Shown in pieces: positions 34,040-46,361 of a stretch of 64,000 nucleotides of DNA (position 1 is its first letter; the number at the start of each line of letters is the position of its first letter). The notes beneath the pieces were generated by a model, which saw only the letters and a program-made list of their open reading frames with translations, ran no database searches and was not told the DNA's origin. Source of the stretch: Cantharellus purpuraceus (taxonomy: Eukaryota > Basidiomycota > Agaricomycetes > Cantharellales > Hydnaceae); contig JALBUN010000023.1 of NCBI GenBank assembly GCA_025174535.1, positions 1-64,000 of the forward strand. Reading direction: 5' to 3'. The translations under genes were made by a program, and so were the position numbers.

Positions 34040-35609
34040 GATAGTACAAGCTTTCCATTGTCCTCTACCCCTCCTCCTAAGTTGACTAAATACCGTATGA
34101 GGTGTATATATCGACGAGATTTTAATGTCAATTAGCGATGTAATGTAGAATCAATAGCAATCGGCGGTGCATGTGTTTGCTGTAATTTTCTAGTACGTTG
34201 CACTCTGCGAAGGTGCTGCATTCAAAGTGGGAAAAGCCACCTACTCACTCTTTGACAATGTCGCCCAGAGACTAGTTTTGGTGTTGTGAGAAAGAACACA
34301 TTACTGTGAATCATTCTATGAGCGAGGCTATTATACTTTCTGTGGAATCACTTGTGATTTAGTGGAACAACATAAGATCAGAGGGCTAAGTTCGGAACGA
34401 CAAAAGAAATAAAAGGTGACTACTCATCCTCAACCCTGTTTAGAAGGAAAGAGAATAGTAGAAACTTACGGCTCCAAGGTAATATGGTAATTCCGAACAC
34501 TGAACATCACGATTTGGCAAGACTTGGCATAATGACACCAGGCGTTTGTGAAAGAACTGACCATCTGCTTTTAGGCTTTCTGGTCCCAGGACTCAGCGAA
34601 ATTAGCCCTTCCAGTGCTACTTCGTTCATACGCAATCAATGAGAACCCGTAGCAAGGGCGGAACGCGTGGGAATTAGTAATATAAACTTCTTGTGCCTCT
34701 CTACGCATGTGGTGACTCGAACTCTAAGGAACTATCTGATGACGCACTGAAGCACCTATTAGCTACGTCATGGATACGCATGAATCAGGGGGTCTATTCT
34801 GCTTCGAGGCAAGTGGTCTGCAGTCGTACAGATCTCGTCAAACCACGTTGTGTTTGCATTCTACTATTATGGCAACGACGACGAGGGCCCTTGTGCGTGT
34901 ACTATGGCTGAGTGTAGTTTAGGTGTCAAGTTTTAAGCTCCGTGGAATAAAATCCACAAGCGGTCATCTCATCGGACAGTAATTTTCTCTTCTCACAAAT
35001 GACCAATTTAAAACTGATTTCTCTTCATATAATTTTGCTTGTCACATCATCAAAATACTTCCCTGTCGTCGTAAAGCTAGGTTAGCTTGGTTTGGCGGCT
35101 AGAGGTGTGGTTTCTATCTTCTTCGGTCAACTCGTGCAACGGAAGACATGTAAACTTGCTGTCTTTTCTCTATTTCACTGATCGCAGTGCTTCGCAAGAT
35201 GCCAAGGAAATTACAATTTCAACACAGGATAGGAAGCCAACCCTCCATTGTCATGGGATGCGCTTCTCAGCGCTGCAACGAAATCCAGGGACATCTTCTT
35301 TGACCGAAGGAATACCTGTATCAAATAAATCTATCTCCTGTAGGTCGCTGACAGCATCGATGATGGGATTCCTGTTGACAGTATCAGGTTCAGGAGAATG
35401 CGATGAATCCCATTCGGTATTGTCACCAGGATTCTCTCTATCAGATGTCCCACATGGCACATTCGCATGATCTGAGAGACCATCTTCTGGCTTTATCATG
35501 CATAATGTAAATGTCAGTTTGACATCAGAATAGACATGCAGTAGCCAGACTCACCAATGCTTTTGCTTGGGCATTGTTTAGGTAACCACCTGGTGAAAAA
35601 TAGGCAATA
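34040..35609. other. Intergenic, no gene recognised
   Basis: One minus-strand acidic frame (35251-35499, GLSDHANVPCGTSDREN...) could be a terminal exon of the DUF6535-type gene or its 3' flank. Nothing else looks coding. Confidence 0.35.
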
Positions 35610-38402
35610 CTAAAGTGGCACATCTCTTCGCAATACATCTAATAATTGCCGTGTTTCTTCGCTCAGACTTGGAACTCCCCAATGTCCACATGTGTTATTT
35701 TCCTGGCCAAGTTCCACCGGAGCTACGCTTTGTTCGCTCTGTCGCCTCTCTTCGTCTAGCTTGTTGCAGACCTGCTTAACCAGCTGAATTAACTGATGCG
35801 TTTCCGGTCTGTTGTCCCATTGCTCCCAATGCTTCTTGGCATATGCAGCAACAGCTGGAAGACTTTCGACTATATCCAAACTTGAAAGGTCTTTCCAATT
35901 CTCCATGCTTGTGTCATAAAAAAAGGGTTCAGTGAATATGTCAAACCATGCATCCAGAATGAGTGGCCAAATCCGATACGCCTGGACGGCTCTAAGGAAT
36001 TCGTGGTCGTCGCCAATGATTGCAAAAACGTGCGTGAGATGCAAAGGCAACGATCCGCTGACAACATTGGTCCGAAGTTGAGGCGACAGTGTGTTGGCAA
36101 TAGCAAAACCGCTCTTGAAATGGCCATGGCGATCGAGGTGACCATGCCATGCGGCCTCTTCGGAAAGGACACAGAGCAAGCCGAGATAGCACGGATTCCG
36201 GTACCAGTTGACTTCTGGCAATTCACGGACCGGATTACCGTCGACAGAGGTGCTGGCGTGTTGTTGCATAGGAAGATCTTGTGCTTGCATTACTGAAATA
36301 AGAGCCCGTGAGAAAAGATATCGGAGTGCTTCGTCATGCCTGTCCATTGAAGCCACTTCTGTGCGAAGTGCGTAAGCCGCACTCAAGGCTGCATGGCGCG
36401 TACGAAGCGGGACTTTTGACCCCATGAATTGGATTATCATCTGAATGTAGAGCCCAAAGTGTGCCTGTGTGTGCCAGTCTGGCCGTCCACCCAATAAGCT
36501 CGTGATTCGTCAGAACCCTGTCGGTAGAGATATGTCCAGACCTTTTGTTCCTCCACCTACAGGATACAAAAAACTGAGATGAAGTGCAGCCGCGACATCT
36601 ATCGAATGAACTCGATTTCCCTCTATACCTTGATCCTCAAGGAGATGGAAGCAGAGCTTGAGGCACTGGACGGATCGTCGATAAACATTATAACCTTGAC
36701 AGTGTTTACTGAATCCTAGCGTCTGAAGGAGCTTCCTTGCCTCCAGGGCATACCCCCGTTGTGAGTCTGGGCTCGCGCCGAGAAGTAAATTTAATATAAG
36801 GTCTATCACCAAGCGTTGGAGATCCTCGATAGCTGCACCGGAGGATTATGGAGACTTTGGGTCATGGAGGCACTTGCACAAAGATGAGGACATTTGAGTG
36901 TTGGCCTCTGTTGTGCAAATGGTAAGTGAGAATATGGGCCATCCACATGCGATCAGAGAATGGGAGGAATGTGATGTCCAGGACATGACGATCATTGACA
37001 GATATGCTATTATTCCGAATGTTTAATAGACCCTGGATACCACATGCAAGATACAAGTGGAAGATTGCCTGTAGGCAAGTCCGCACTCGTTCTCGCATGT
37101 GGAGTGTTATCTGCCACGGAGAACGAACGTATGCATATAGCTGGCTTGTCAGTTGATCCAACACAATGGTCACATCATGCCCGTCCGGCCACTCAACATC
37201 TGGTACCATATGCATTGAAGTAGCGATGATGTCATTTTCGGTAGATGTCTCGATAATCCATTGGATTGATCGTGCTCCAGATGCATCTGCAGGAGATTCC
37301 AGGTCCTCTAAATCAATCACCTTAAAAGACACCGATTCGTCCAAACTTCCAGTTGACTCTAGGTCATGGGTCAGCCTGAGAGTTCTTAGCTGCAAGGCTG
37401 GCCATAGTTGCAAGAGATACATGCGAAAGCGAGAAATTAATCTGCAGACCATATCCTTTCCAAACTTGAAGACGCCTCTTGGGAAATCTCGCAGATGGTT
37501 CAGGAAGCTGGCCCAGGACAGGTGGCGCGCTCGACGTGCCCAAGCCACAATTCTTTCTCGGAAGTTATGTAGGACACGGTTGAGAACCGTCGACACGGGA
37601 GTCTGGAATGGGCAGTCCTGCGATCTCAACGAAGCGACCACCGTGAAGACGTAAAAAATGAGTCCAAATGACGTTGCTCCCATGACAACGCCTGCAACAG
37701 TATGTTGTAGGTCCATATGTTTTCTGCAATAGCGACTCCAAAGAACAGTAGGGACAGTTGCAGGAGAATCTGAAGGGCAGCGATAATGATGTTGAAATGC
37801 CATGTTTTCAATCCGTCCAGCTTCCGCTGCCTCCACATGCAGCGTTCACGTAAGGCGCTATGGTCAGATCGGGACGTCTTGAAATGCCCAAGCCATTGCT
37901 TTGCAAGCCCCCCGCCAAAGGCGGCGAAAAGATTCATTGACAGGCTTGTATGGGCGAGTGACTGGATCCAAATAACTGTGGAGCTGACACCCGTCCACAC
38001 GGGAGGAGAGGCCTCTTGTTCTGAGAACGTCCCATTGTCCACCTTGTTAATCAAGAGCCTTAACAGCGCATTCGTTGTATCGCTCGCTTGGGGACTCAGA
38101 CTCGGCTGCATGTTGACAAGGAAGGCAGAACTGACGGAGGAGAAAGACCTGCCTGAAGGGTGAAAGGGTGCTTCGATTGAGTGCAGGTAGAAGAAATTAT
38201 GGAGGGAAGACACATGAATATGAGGAGCGCCTCCAAGTCACGATTATGCCTGTCGATGAACTCGTCGTCATGCTCTGAGGCCACATCCTTTTCAGCGCGT
38301 GGAGTCTTCGGGACCTTGCATTGCGTCGAGAATAAGTCGAGGAGTGGTTTCAGGTCTGGAGATACATGCGGATAACGTTCTCGAATAGGCAGAAATGTGC
38401 AC
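35610..38402 (-). CDS. DUF6535-type transmembrane protein, large hypothetical
   Basis: Basidiomycete-specific family of unknown function. The N-terminal region holds EHDDEFIDRHNRDLEALLIF, then SSVSSAFLVNMQPSLSPQASDTTNALL, WTGVSSTVIWIQSLAHTSLS with KQWLGHF, and two hydrophobic helices (IIIAALQILLQLSLLFFGVA; VAGVVMGATSFGLIFYVFTVVASL) before CPFQTPVSTVL. This matches the DUF6535 layout. A long helical C-terminal part follows (36862-37700, 36510-36812 and 35610-36494 in successive frames joined by introns), ending LLDVLRRDVPL. The 5' end is uncertain: exon 1 probably lies upstream of 38402. The join into the AGLFS box at about 38160 seems to lack one base (GCAGGTCTTTCTCC), a possible frameshift. 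Confidence 0.6.
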
Positions 38403-40329
38403 GTACTGGGCAGTAGTTTGCGACTTGATTTCCTCTGCTTCCCAGTCCCACACACAACAGGTCTCGAAGTTGTATTCGAACGACACCAGGTCCACCCACC
38501 CCACCTGCTCCAGAGGGCGCGGCGGCACGAGATGCACGCCCTGCTTTACATCTCTAAAGGGCAGGGCAAAAGTCAGCGTACAGAATAATAAATATGGGGG
38601 CAGCAATGCCGGGGAGAGGCACGTGGATAAAAGTGGCAGAAGTAAATATGATTGATGTACTGTCCTTGACACTTTAAAATGTATAGTAATGGAGTCCAAC
38701 AAAAAAAACAGCACAACGAAGGAAATATGAGAGCTCTTCTGGATCGTCGGTTCACGTAGATACTCCTTGCTCTGTGCAATCGTACACATATACGACACGA
38801 CATATGAGTACCGCGTGCCTTGTGAGATCGGAGGTCCTGACAGCGGCGCGAGCGCAGATGCAGAAACATCTTTCGGAGGCAATCAGTAGAGTTGGAGGAG
38901 TTCGGAGCAGGCATGGGCACCCGTGGCGTGATGCGCGTCGTGCGTTTCACCGAGTGGAAAGCCGTACGCGTGATGGCCCGCCATTCGTGCGCGAACGACT
39001 GGGGGGTGGGATGAACGGCGGGGTGCATCATATGGCATGTAATGTGTATATATTGTTCTCTCCATGGCTTTTCAGCCGTCTGTGTACAGTCAGGCGGATG
39101 AGACAAAGTTGTCGTGGTGCAAACAATTGGGACCGTGTGACTGGTTGATATGAAGATGGGTGCGAAGCTGAGAGCTGTAGATGCATCGCACCCCGTCCTT
39201 TCCTCTGTCACCCCTAGCACTCATGGCTCATATCCTAATCGCCGTCGCCTCAACGTCGACGGGTGGCTGTACATTCCTCTGCCTTATGATCAGAGCGCAC
39301 TAGTTTAGAAGGGGCTAATTCAGGAAAAGACGTGTGCTTGCATTTTCGCGGTCGAGATGATGGAGAATGTAGGTATGTTGAGGCGTGGACGGAATTGGGA
39401 AGATATTGATAGGCATGGAACGAGATGGTAGCCTACGGGAAGCACCCAGCCGTAACAATGCCGGCTTGTATTGTTGAAAGTCTGTGTATACTGATGGAAC
39501 ATAAAATAAGAGATCGCTTAGGCCTAGCCGGCGGTCCTTGATGACGCGACAGATAGAGTCGTCAAGCGTGTGGCAGGTTGAGAGGATAGGGTGTTGTCTA
39601 TAGAGTCGCTACTATGACAACAATTAGGAGAGAGGTGCGCTACTTTCCGAGCTGATCGAAATAGTGGAGACTGAACCCCTAGCGTGTTCGAACGTCAGCA
39701 GCCAAGGGTTACTGCGATACACCCAAGACTCCCCTCTATAACTCAGTTCCAAATTCATCATCAACTAAACACCAGATCTTGCGGACGCGTCTAGGAACTA
39801 AAATGCAATGGTAGGCAGCGAGGGGAGACATGCGATGCGAGGGGGGACGGCACAGAAGGGACGGCACTGAGGACGTCGAATAGATGGATGTAACAGAGCG
39901 CCAGTAAGCATGTACGAGCTGTATCCAGGACCTATGGTCATTGCGGACCATCAAGCATCACGTGCGGCCTATGAGACTGGAGAGTAAGCGTGCAATCGCT
40001 TCAGAGGAGTATGGGGGAGACGACTCGCGGAGAAGATGCTTAGGCCACTCTGGATGGACCAAAGGGAAAAACACCCGAAAAGGTTTCTACACGTTGAATG
40101 ACCACCAATGAGGCAACAGCTTGAAGACTCTTAGGTCACATGCAAATATAACGCATTGTGGAATTTCATATATAGCGATTTCTGTCATCTCTCGTCACGA
40201 AATCAGTCCATCCACTACTCCTAGTCCTCCCACCTACAGTATCGATGAGAACCTATAACATAGAAATGGGATTCGTCATACCTGGTGAAGATAAACTGCC
40301 TGCGCTGCTCTACGCATTCAGAAAACACA
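38403..40329. other. Intergenic, no gene recognised
   Basis: A minus-strand segment at 38590-38400 (VKQGVHLVPPRPLEQVGWVD... NFETCCVWDWEAEE) looks coding and may be a first exon of the DUF6535-type gene or a separate gene. Frames from 38573 to 39220 overlap on both strands without features. Confidence 0.35.
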
Positions 40330-40410
40330 ATGGCGACTGATGAGGCGGAAGAGCTGTCGGAATATATCGAAGAGGTGATTTCTGAGATACGTAAAATGCA
40401 GCCCGACTAG
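40330..40410 (+). CDS. Very short ORF, doubtful
   Basis: 26 codons, acidic and helical (MATDEAEELSEYIEEVISEI), closed by TAG. It could be a first exon of an unrecognised gene. Nothing else supports it, and it lies in an otherwise empty stretch upstream of RPN7. Confidence 0.2.
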   Translation: MATDEAEELSEYIEEVISEIRKMQPD

Positions 40411-41110
40411 GATTTCCACTTCGAGTTCGCGGCGGGATATCGACGATCTTCAACGCCCTACTGTGTTTGCATTACCATAACAAAGGCAGGACTTGTCCAA
40501 TGAAGCGCCCAGTCATTCGAAATGTAAAGGCTTGTGAATGGATCATGGCTGAGCGCAGTTCATGCGTCAAGTCTGCTCATCTCTGCTTTCAAGCGGCTCA
40601 GTATGCATGGCGCCTGAACCTGCATTGGTGGTGGAATATATTGCAATTGAAGGCGAAATCCAAAAGTTGTAGGCACTTCACCTTAGAGATACTGGGATCA
40701 AAGTGGTGGAGCGATGGGTTCTGATGACTACCGTGTGATAAATTCAACACGGTCACAATCACAATCCGTTCAGGTCTGAGACAGCTTGTATGTCTATCCT
40801 CATCAATAACTTGGTGACGATTACTTTCCAAAGCAAATGCTTTGATGTATCTATATAAGCACATGGCACAAGATGCTTTCATCGTTCAACTAGGCCTATC
40901 GGCCTTGCGTGGAGACTCTGGAGAAGAATAACTATCTTCAGACGTTTTCATGCATAATCTTACGACAGCCACCACACACCTGCTGTCATTTCAAAAGTCC
41001 ACAAGGCCCTGTTGGCGCTAACCAAGCGCTGGTTACGTAACACAACTGGGAGATTCCGAAATACAACTGACGCGTCTCTATAACGCTGCCTTTTACCACC
41101 TACGTGCACT

Positions 41111-42792
41111 ATGGGGGACGATATCGTTCTTCCCATTCCTAACCTTGACCTCCCACAATATGCATTCACGCTCTCCATATCTACGCTGATGCATCTCCAT
41201 GACGTAGCTCGCACAGAGTTGCTCAAGGGCATTCAGAAAGACCGTATGTATATTGAATTTGAACCCAAGTTCGTTATTTGACACATATGTATAATCGCGT
41301 GTAGAGATGGCCCCGTATTACCGCTACATAACCTCCATTTCGGACCCGTCTACGTCCACTTCGCCGCCCACGAACACCACTTCACCACTTGCATTCGATG
41401 CTCGCTTGTACGAGGAGATGGCAGCTCAGAATAAAGAAGAGCTTGAACGGCTCGATGCGCGTCTTGCAGAGGCCGAGAAGACAGAAGGCGAGAGTGAAAT
41501 TGCAGATGCGCTTAGAGCTAGGGCGACATACTTGACTAGAATCGGGGACAAGGTACGTGATATATATTCATGTTATCCTTCTCGTTCGATGGATTTTCTC
41601 ATCCTGGGTGCCTCTTTTCCAAGGAGAATGCGTTGTCAGCACTTGCTCTGGCACTGGAGAAAACACCTGGTTTAGGGTCGAAAATTGACCTCGTCTTAAC
41701 CCTCGTACGGGTAGGCTTCTTTTTCTCTGATGAACAGCTTATCAAGGACAATCTTACAAAAGCTGATGAGTAATATCACACCCTATTTCCTTACTGTGTA
41801 CACTCTAATAATTATTCTCAACAGACTCATCGAGAAAGGTGGGGATTGGGACCGTCGGAATCGACTGAAAGTATACCAGGCTCTTCATACGTTATCTATT
41901 CGGTGTGGTCTACTGGCTTGCGTTTATTTTGACAGTTCTGACACTCTCCTGTAATCTGTAGGCAATTCCACCGTGCTACACCTCTCCTCTTGGATTCCTT
42001 GTCCACATTTACAGCGACAGAACTTTTACCATATGAAAAACTTGTTCTATACGCAGTAGTCGCTGGCACCTTATCTCTTGGCAGGGTCGAGATGAAGAAA
42101 AAAGTATGTTATCTTCCTTCCATGAGCAACTATGGAGCAATTCTTCGCGATTCCCAGTCGCCGTCTTTTTCCGCCTTGGTCTTCATGCAATGTATTGACT
42201 TTCTGTTCATAGATTCTGCAGTCTCCTGAAGTGAACTCAGTACTACATGAAATTAAGGACCTATCGGACTTTTCGAAATCATTATACGAATGTCACTATG
42301 ACAAGTTTTTCGTTGCCCTGGGTGAGCTCGTCCTCTTATAGTGGCCGGTTTCTCCACCATACTCACACAGGGTATTAATCATTAGCATCACTTGAGCAAA
42401 CCCATCTACTTCCTTCCCAGATTCTGCGACCGCATGCCCGATGGTATGTGCGAGAGATGCGGATCCGCGCTTATGCGCAGCTCCTGGAGAGCTACAGCTC
42501 TTTGACATTGAAGAGCATGGGTGCTGCGTTCGGCGTGAACGAAGCGTTTGTTGACAAGTGCGTGCATGCTCGACCAAGGGCATAATGTACATTTCCTTGA
42601 TCTGATATTGCATCATGCAGCGACCTATCGCATTTCATTTCGTCCGGTCGTCTTAACTGCTCCATTGACCAGGTGCATGGCATTGTCGAGACAACCCGTG
42701 CGTCCACGAAGGCAGCACAATATGAGACGGTGATCAAGCGTGGAGATGTGTTATTAGCCAGTTTGCAAAGGCTGAGTAAAGTGCTGTATTAG
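41111..42792 (+). CDS. RPN7: 26S proteasome regulatory subunit RPN7 (PSMD6)
   Basis: Lid subunit of the 19S regulatory particle. Start ATG 41111 ([19 protein letters not shown]). Exons encode [130 protein letters not shown] and [20 protein letters not shown]. The C-terminal part is the PCI domain: [71 protein letters not shown] and ends [12 protein letters not shown]. At least seven short GT-AG introns. All family blocks are present and in order, so the gene is intact. It is essential in fungi and is presumably a useful synteny anchor. Confidence 0.92.
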
Positions 42793-43971
42793 AATTGTTG
42801 AGACGAAAGACGATAATTCGAGGGTGTGAGATAACTCATTTGTTATGGAGTTTCTAGATCTAAGTCTTTCTGAGCTGCATTGCGCACAGCACGCGTCCGG
42901 TGAGGCTCAAAAGCCTTGTTTTGTGGTCAGACAATGTAAAACTTCCTCTTCTGGACATTTGTGGGAACAATGTGTAATTCTCGAAAGAGACGACAAATTG
43001 CCACTCGGACTTGTTCATGTTTTCTGATGCTGGCGTGGTAGAAATTTGTATTGGACAGGGCGAAATGGTGTTTGCTCTTGACCCTGCATTCATCAACATT
43101 GGAGCAGTTGGAAATACAATCGGTGATCATGTAAAACATACATCGGAACAGCATGGACTCAAGTACGGCCACCACCAAAAAAAAAAAAAACAGCTCTGAA
43201 ACCTAAATACAAGGTGAATATGTAATTCAAATAAGAACAGATGAAGAAACGTGAAGAGTAAACGTCTCTCATGAAGTCTCTAAGAAACCTATCAGCCACC
43301 CTTTGCTTTCTGGCTGTCTTCAAGGTCACTACAAATTGAATAAATTACATATGCTCTTCGACAAGCTGGAGATAGAAATCATTTCATCCTCGTGGGCAAG
43401 AGTCACTGGTCGTGCATATTCAAGTCAAAAAGTAGTAAGCATACGTCATATGGGGCATGTGTGGCTTGGAGAGGTATGGAAATCGGTGAGTATATGAAGG
43501 TGGTCTTGCGAATCAGGGTTGCAGGGACGGGTAGTATACACTGAAGCTGCGCGCGTCTAGCTGCTGGACGTCGGTCATTGATGTGCCCATAACTTTACCA
43601 TGGGGTTCCCGGGGAGCGCACGTAGAGTTGAAGGCCGTGGTGAGATGCGAACGGAACTTAGGGAAGAGACCTCAAGACGAACCATGGATGCATATGCTAT
43701 CTAGCGCTGCAGGGCATAGAGAAGCAAGCTATGAGAAAACATTCATGGATAGAAGGGAGGAAGATTAGCGGAATGTTTTAGCTCCAAGCTGGTGTGCCGA
43801 CGGCGGAAGTCAGGATTAGCGGGCATGCTCGGAGTCAGCGCCTCAGCAGCATCACGTGCCCGCGCCAAAGCCGTAAGGCTGTTCCTTGGACCCTCTGGCC
43901 TAAGGCATGCCTGGCGCCTTGCTTGCCCTAGCCCTTTCTCCTCCTCCACACAGTTCTCAAAAGTCAAAGCC
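42793..43971. other. Intergenic, no gene recognised
   Basis: Contains a 14-A run at about 43177-43190. Short frames on both strands show no features. Confidence 0.4.
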
Positions 43972-45503
43972 ATGCATTTCTCTCTGGGATTTGCTGCCGT
44001 CGTAGCTACAGGACTATGTTTTGGATGGCGGGTAGACGCACAGGTGAGCAGGCCCGGTTTGGTCGGCAGGAAGCTTCATTTTGATGATGGATCACCGGTT
44101 GCGAGCAGACCACGACTGCTATCTGTACTACGGACTCTTGGGTAGGCATTCTTCATAAAGTGCTTGATCTGTCGCTCATAGTGCATGTATCATCCTGTCA
44201 GACTTCTAATCACAATAACCAGTCCCCTTGTGCAGGCACGTCTCTTATCTGACCTCTTCAAAGAGAAGCACATTTAACACCCTACGCAGTTGCCTCCGCA
44301 CTACAAGCCGTATGCAACGGTGGCAGTACGTTTAGATTTCAGACATAAATAAGTCATTCTTTGTTGACCAACGTTTCCACGTCATGCAGAGTGGACCATT
44401 GACCCCCTTTCGCCAGGCTCACAGTACAGTGGGCCTTTGGCGCATGAATCAAACCCGTGCCAATGCAGTACTGTGGTGTTTTCCTTAGTAGCCGCGTGTG
44501 GAGCATGCCAGGGTGGGAGCGTAGCAACGTGCGTCTGAACCCCAATGTGTCTCCCCTTCACGCTCACATGTTGCCTTGAATCCAGCTGGCCGTTGTGGAA
44601 AACAAATTGCTCGCAGACTGATATATCCATTTCATCGTGAGTCTCGAAAGTGATCTTGCCATTTGTGATGCTCATTTCTGCACGATGGGCTGAATAGATA
44701 CCCCCTTGACATCCCGTCAGGGATTTCCATTCCCTCATGGGCATACCTCAACATTACGGTGCGATCTCATTTCCCCTTTTTTTTTTGCCGTGCGCAAGCC
44801 AGCTGAAGCAGCCCTTCTATTCCTACAGGGCTCAGGTATTTGGGATCCCACCGCTGCGCTCAACAACCACAACTCCGGCGCACCCGACTCTTCCGCCGTA
44901 TCCGCCACCGCCTCTTCCACAAGTGACAGCACCTCTACCTCCACTAGCACCCCATCCTCAAGTGCGAGTTCCAAAGCAGGCCCGATCGCCGGCGGCGTTG
45001 TGGGTGGCGTGGTCGGTGTTGCGCTCATTGGCATGGCCGCGTTTGTCTTTATACGCCGTCGGAGGAATGCAATGACTACGCCGGCCAGTGCGCAGTTTGT
45101 GGGCGGCCGTGCGCGGCGAGAAAAGGTCGATCTGACAGGCCATTCGTCTTCGTATGGTGGGCTTGAGACGCCGGCTCTTCCGATGCAGAGTGAACCTCCA
45201 AGGCTTTATGTGCGTCTTCCCGAGAGTTTTCTTCTTCTTTCTAATATCGACACGCACACACTATAGGACCCCTCCGATCCATCCACGTTCCCATCGTCGC
45301 CAACACCGTCCTTACCTGGATATACCAACTCGACAAGTCCCGTACCCTCCGCACCCTACAGCCAGACCTCTGGGCCCTTCAGCACAGTCTCTGGACCGCT
45401 CAGTCCGCTGTTGTACAGCCATGGACATAACCAGGGACCTATCAGCCAGGGGCATTTGCACCAAGCAAGTCAGGGTGGGTATACCGGGGTGCCCGAAGTC
45501 TGA
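43972..45503 (+). CDS. Secreted Cys-rich single-pass membrane protein (paralog B)
   Basis: Paralog of the gene at 15650. Start ATG 43972; signal peptide MHFSLGFAAVVATGLCF...DAQ. The Cys-rich ectodomain has the same blocks: TTTAICTTDSW, NNQSPCAVASALQAVCNGG, PGSQYSGPLAHESNPCQCST, VVFSLVAACGACQGGSVATW, PLDIPSGISIPSWAYLNIT and GSGIWDPTAALNNHNSGAP. Next come a Ser/Thr-rich linker, a TM helix (IAGGVVGGVVGVALIGMAAFVF) with IRRRRN stop-transfer, and a tail containing PPRLY-DPSDPSTFP that ends GYTGVPEV at 45503. Introns sit at the same positions as in paralog A, but the linker here is uninterrupted. It is likely a wall-associated or sensor-like surface protein; function unknown. Confidence 0.8.
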
Positions 45504-46361
45504 GCACGGCTGTAGAACAAGCCAAGCGTTGGCAGGGCGTACGATGATGATGACCACACGCCTTTTTGACTGACGTTTTATTTAATTATTATGTTTCGCG
45601 ACGATGATGGCTTTTCACTCTCTTTGCATGTGCCATCACCTGAACCCCCGGCGTTCGTGTTACTCGGCTTCACCCATGTTGTCAACGTCTTGATGTAGTT
45701 CTTTTTTTTTGCGGGATGGTTCCTACAAAGGACAGTTTTGTATTACGTGCTCGACGTGGTCTGCTTACAGCGTCGAGCCCAATGCATACACCAGAGGCAA
45801 CAATATATGATATAATTGCGTTGTGACGCTGGACCATCATCAGACATGATCTGGGCTCCCGGCTCAGCTTGCTTAAAAGTCAGTCACAGTGCGATTACCC
45901 AATCCGAGTATCGCAGGATTAGCACACGCATTGCCGGAGAGGTGGGATCAACAGATCCACCGCAAATCAATCATTTTGAGCCAGGAGACGTTGCTACAAG
46001 CGCTAATATGAATGTACCACAGAGGCCTAATCCCAATATTGAATGCAAGGGCGGATAGGACCCCTGTGGCGCAACATATCAGCGCTTGGAGCTAGAAATA
46101 CAAAGATACAAGACACAGGACACAAGACAAAAAACACAAGATACAAGATACAAGATACAACAGAGACCCAAAACAACAGAGACCCAAAATACAAGAAATA
46201 CACCACCATCTTGCGTCAAAAACAGCACATCCGTCATTGTCGCCCGAGACATTTCTCTCGTCCACCCCAATAAATCAACCCCATGCACGTGATTGCTCTC
46301 GGGGGAATTGATTGACATGGGCTTCGATGATATCCATCTCTAGAAGACCCTGCATCACAAA
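45504..46361. other. Intergenic with low-complexity repeat
   Basis: 46096-46205 is an A-rich run of degenerate aagatacaa / acaagac / cagagacccaaaa units. It gives an artefactual Cys/Leu/Val-rich frame on the minus strand. No gene recognised. Confidence 0.5.
46096..46205. repeat. Low-complexity short tandem repeat (aagatacaa-type)
   Basis: Successive imperfect 7-9 bp units (caagata, caagaca), then two copies of cagagacccaaaa(ca/ta). Likely a replication-slippage tract. Confidence 0.75.

Noticed and set aside
46079..46318. Cys/Leu/Val-rich minus-strand ORF resembling a membrane protein
   Set aside because: It is the translation of a low-complexity caagata repeat.
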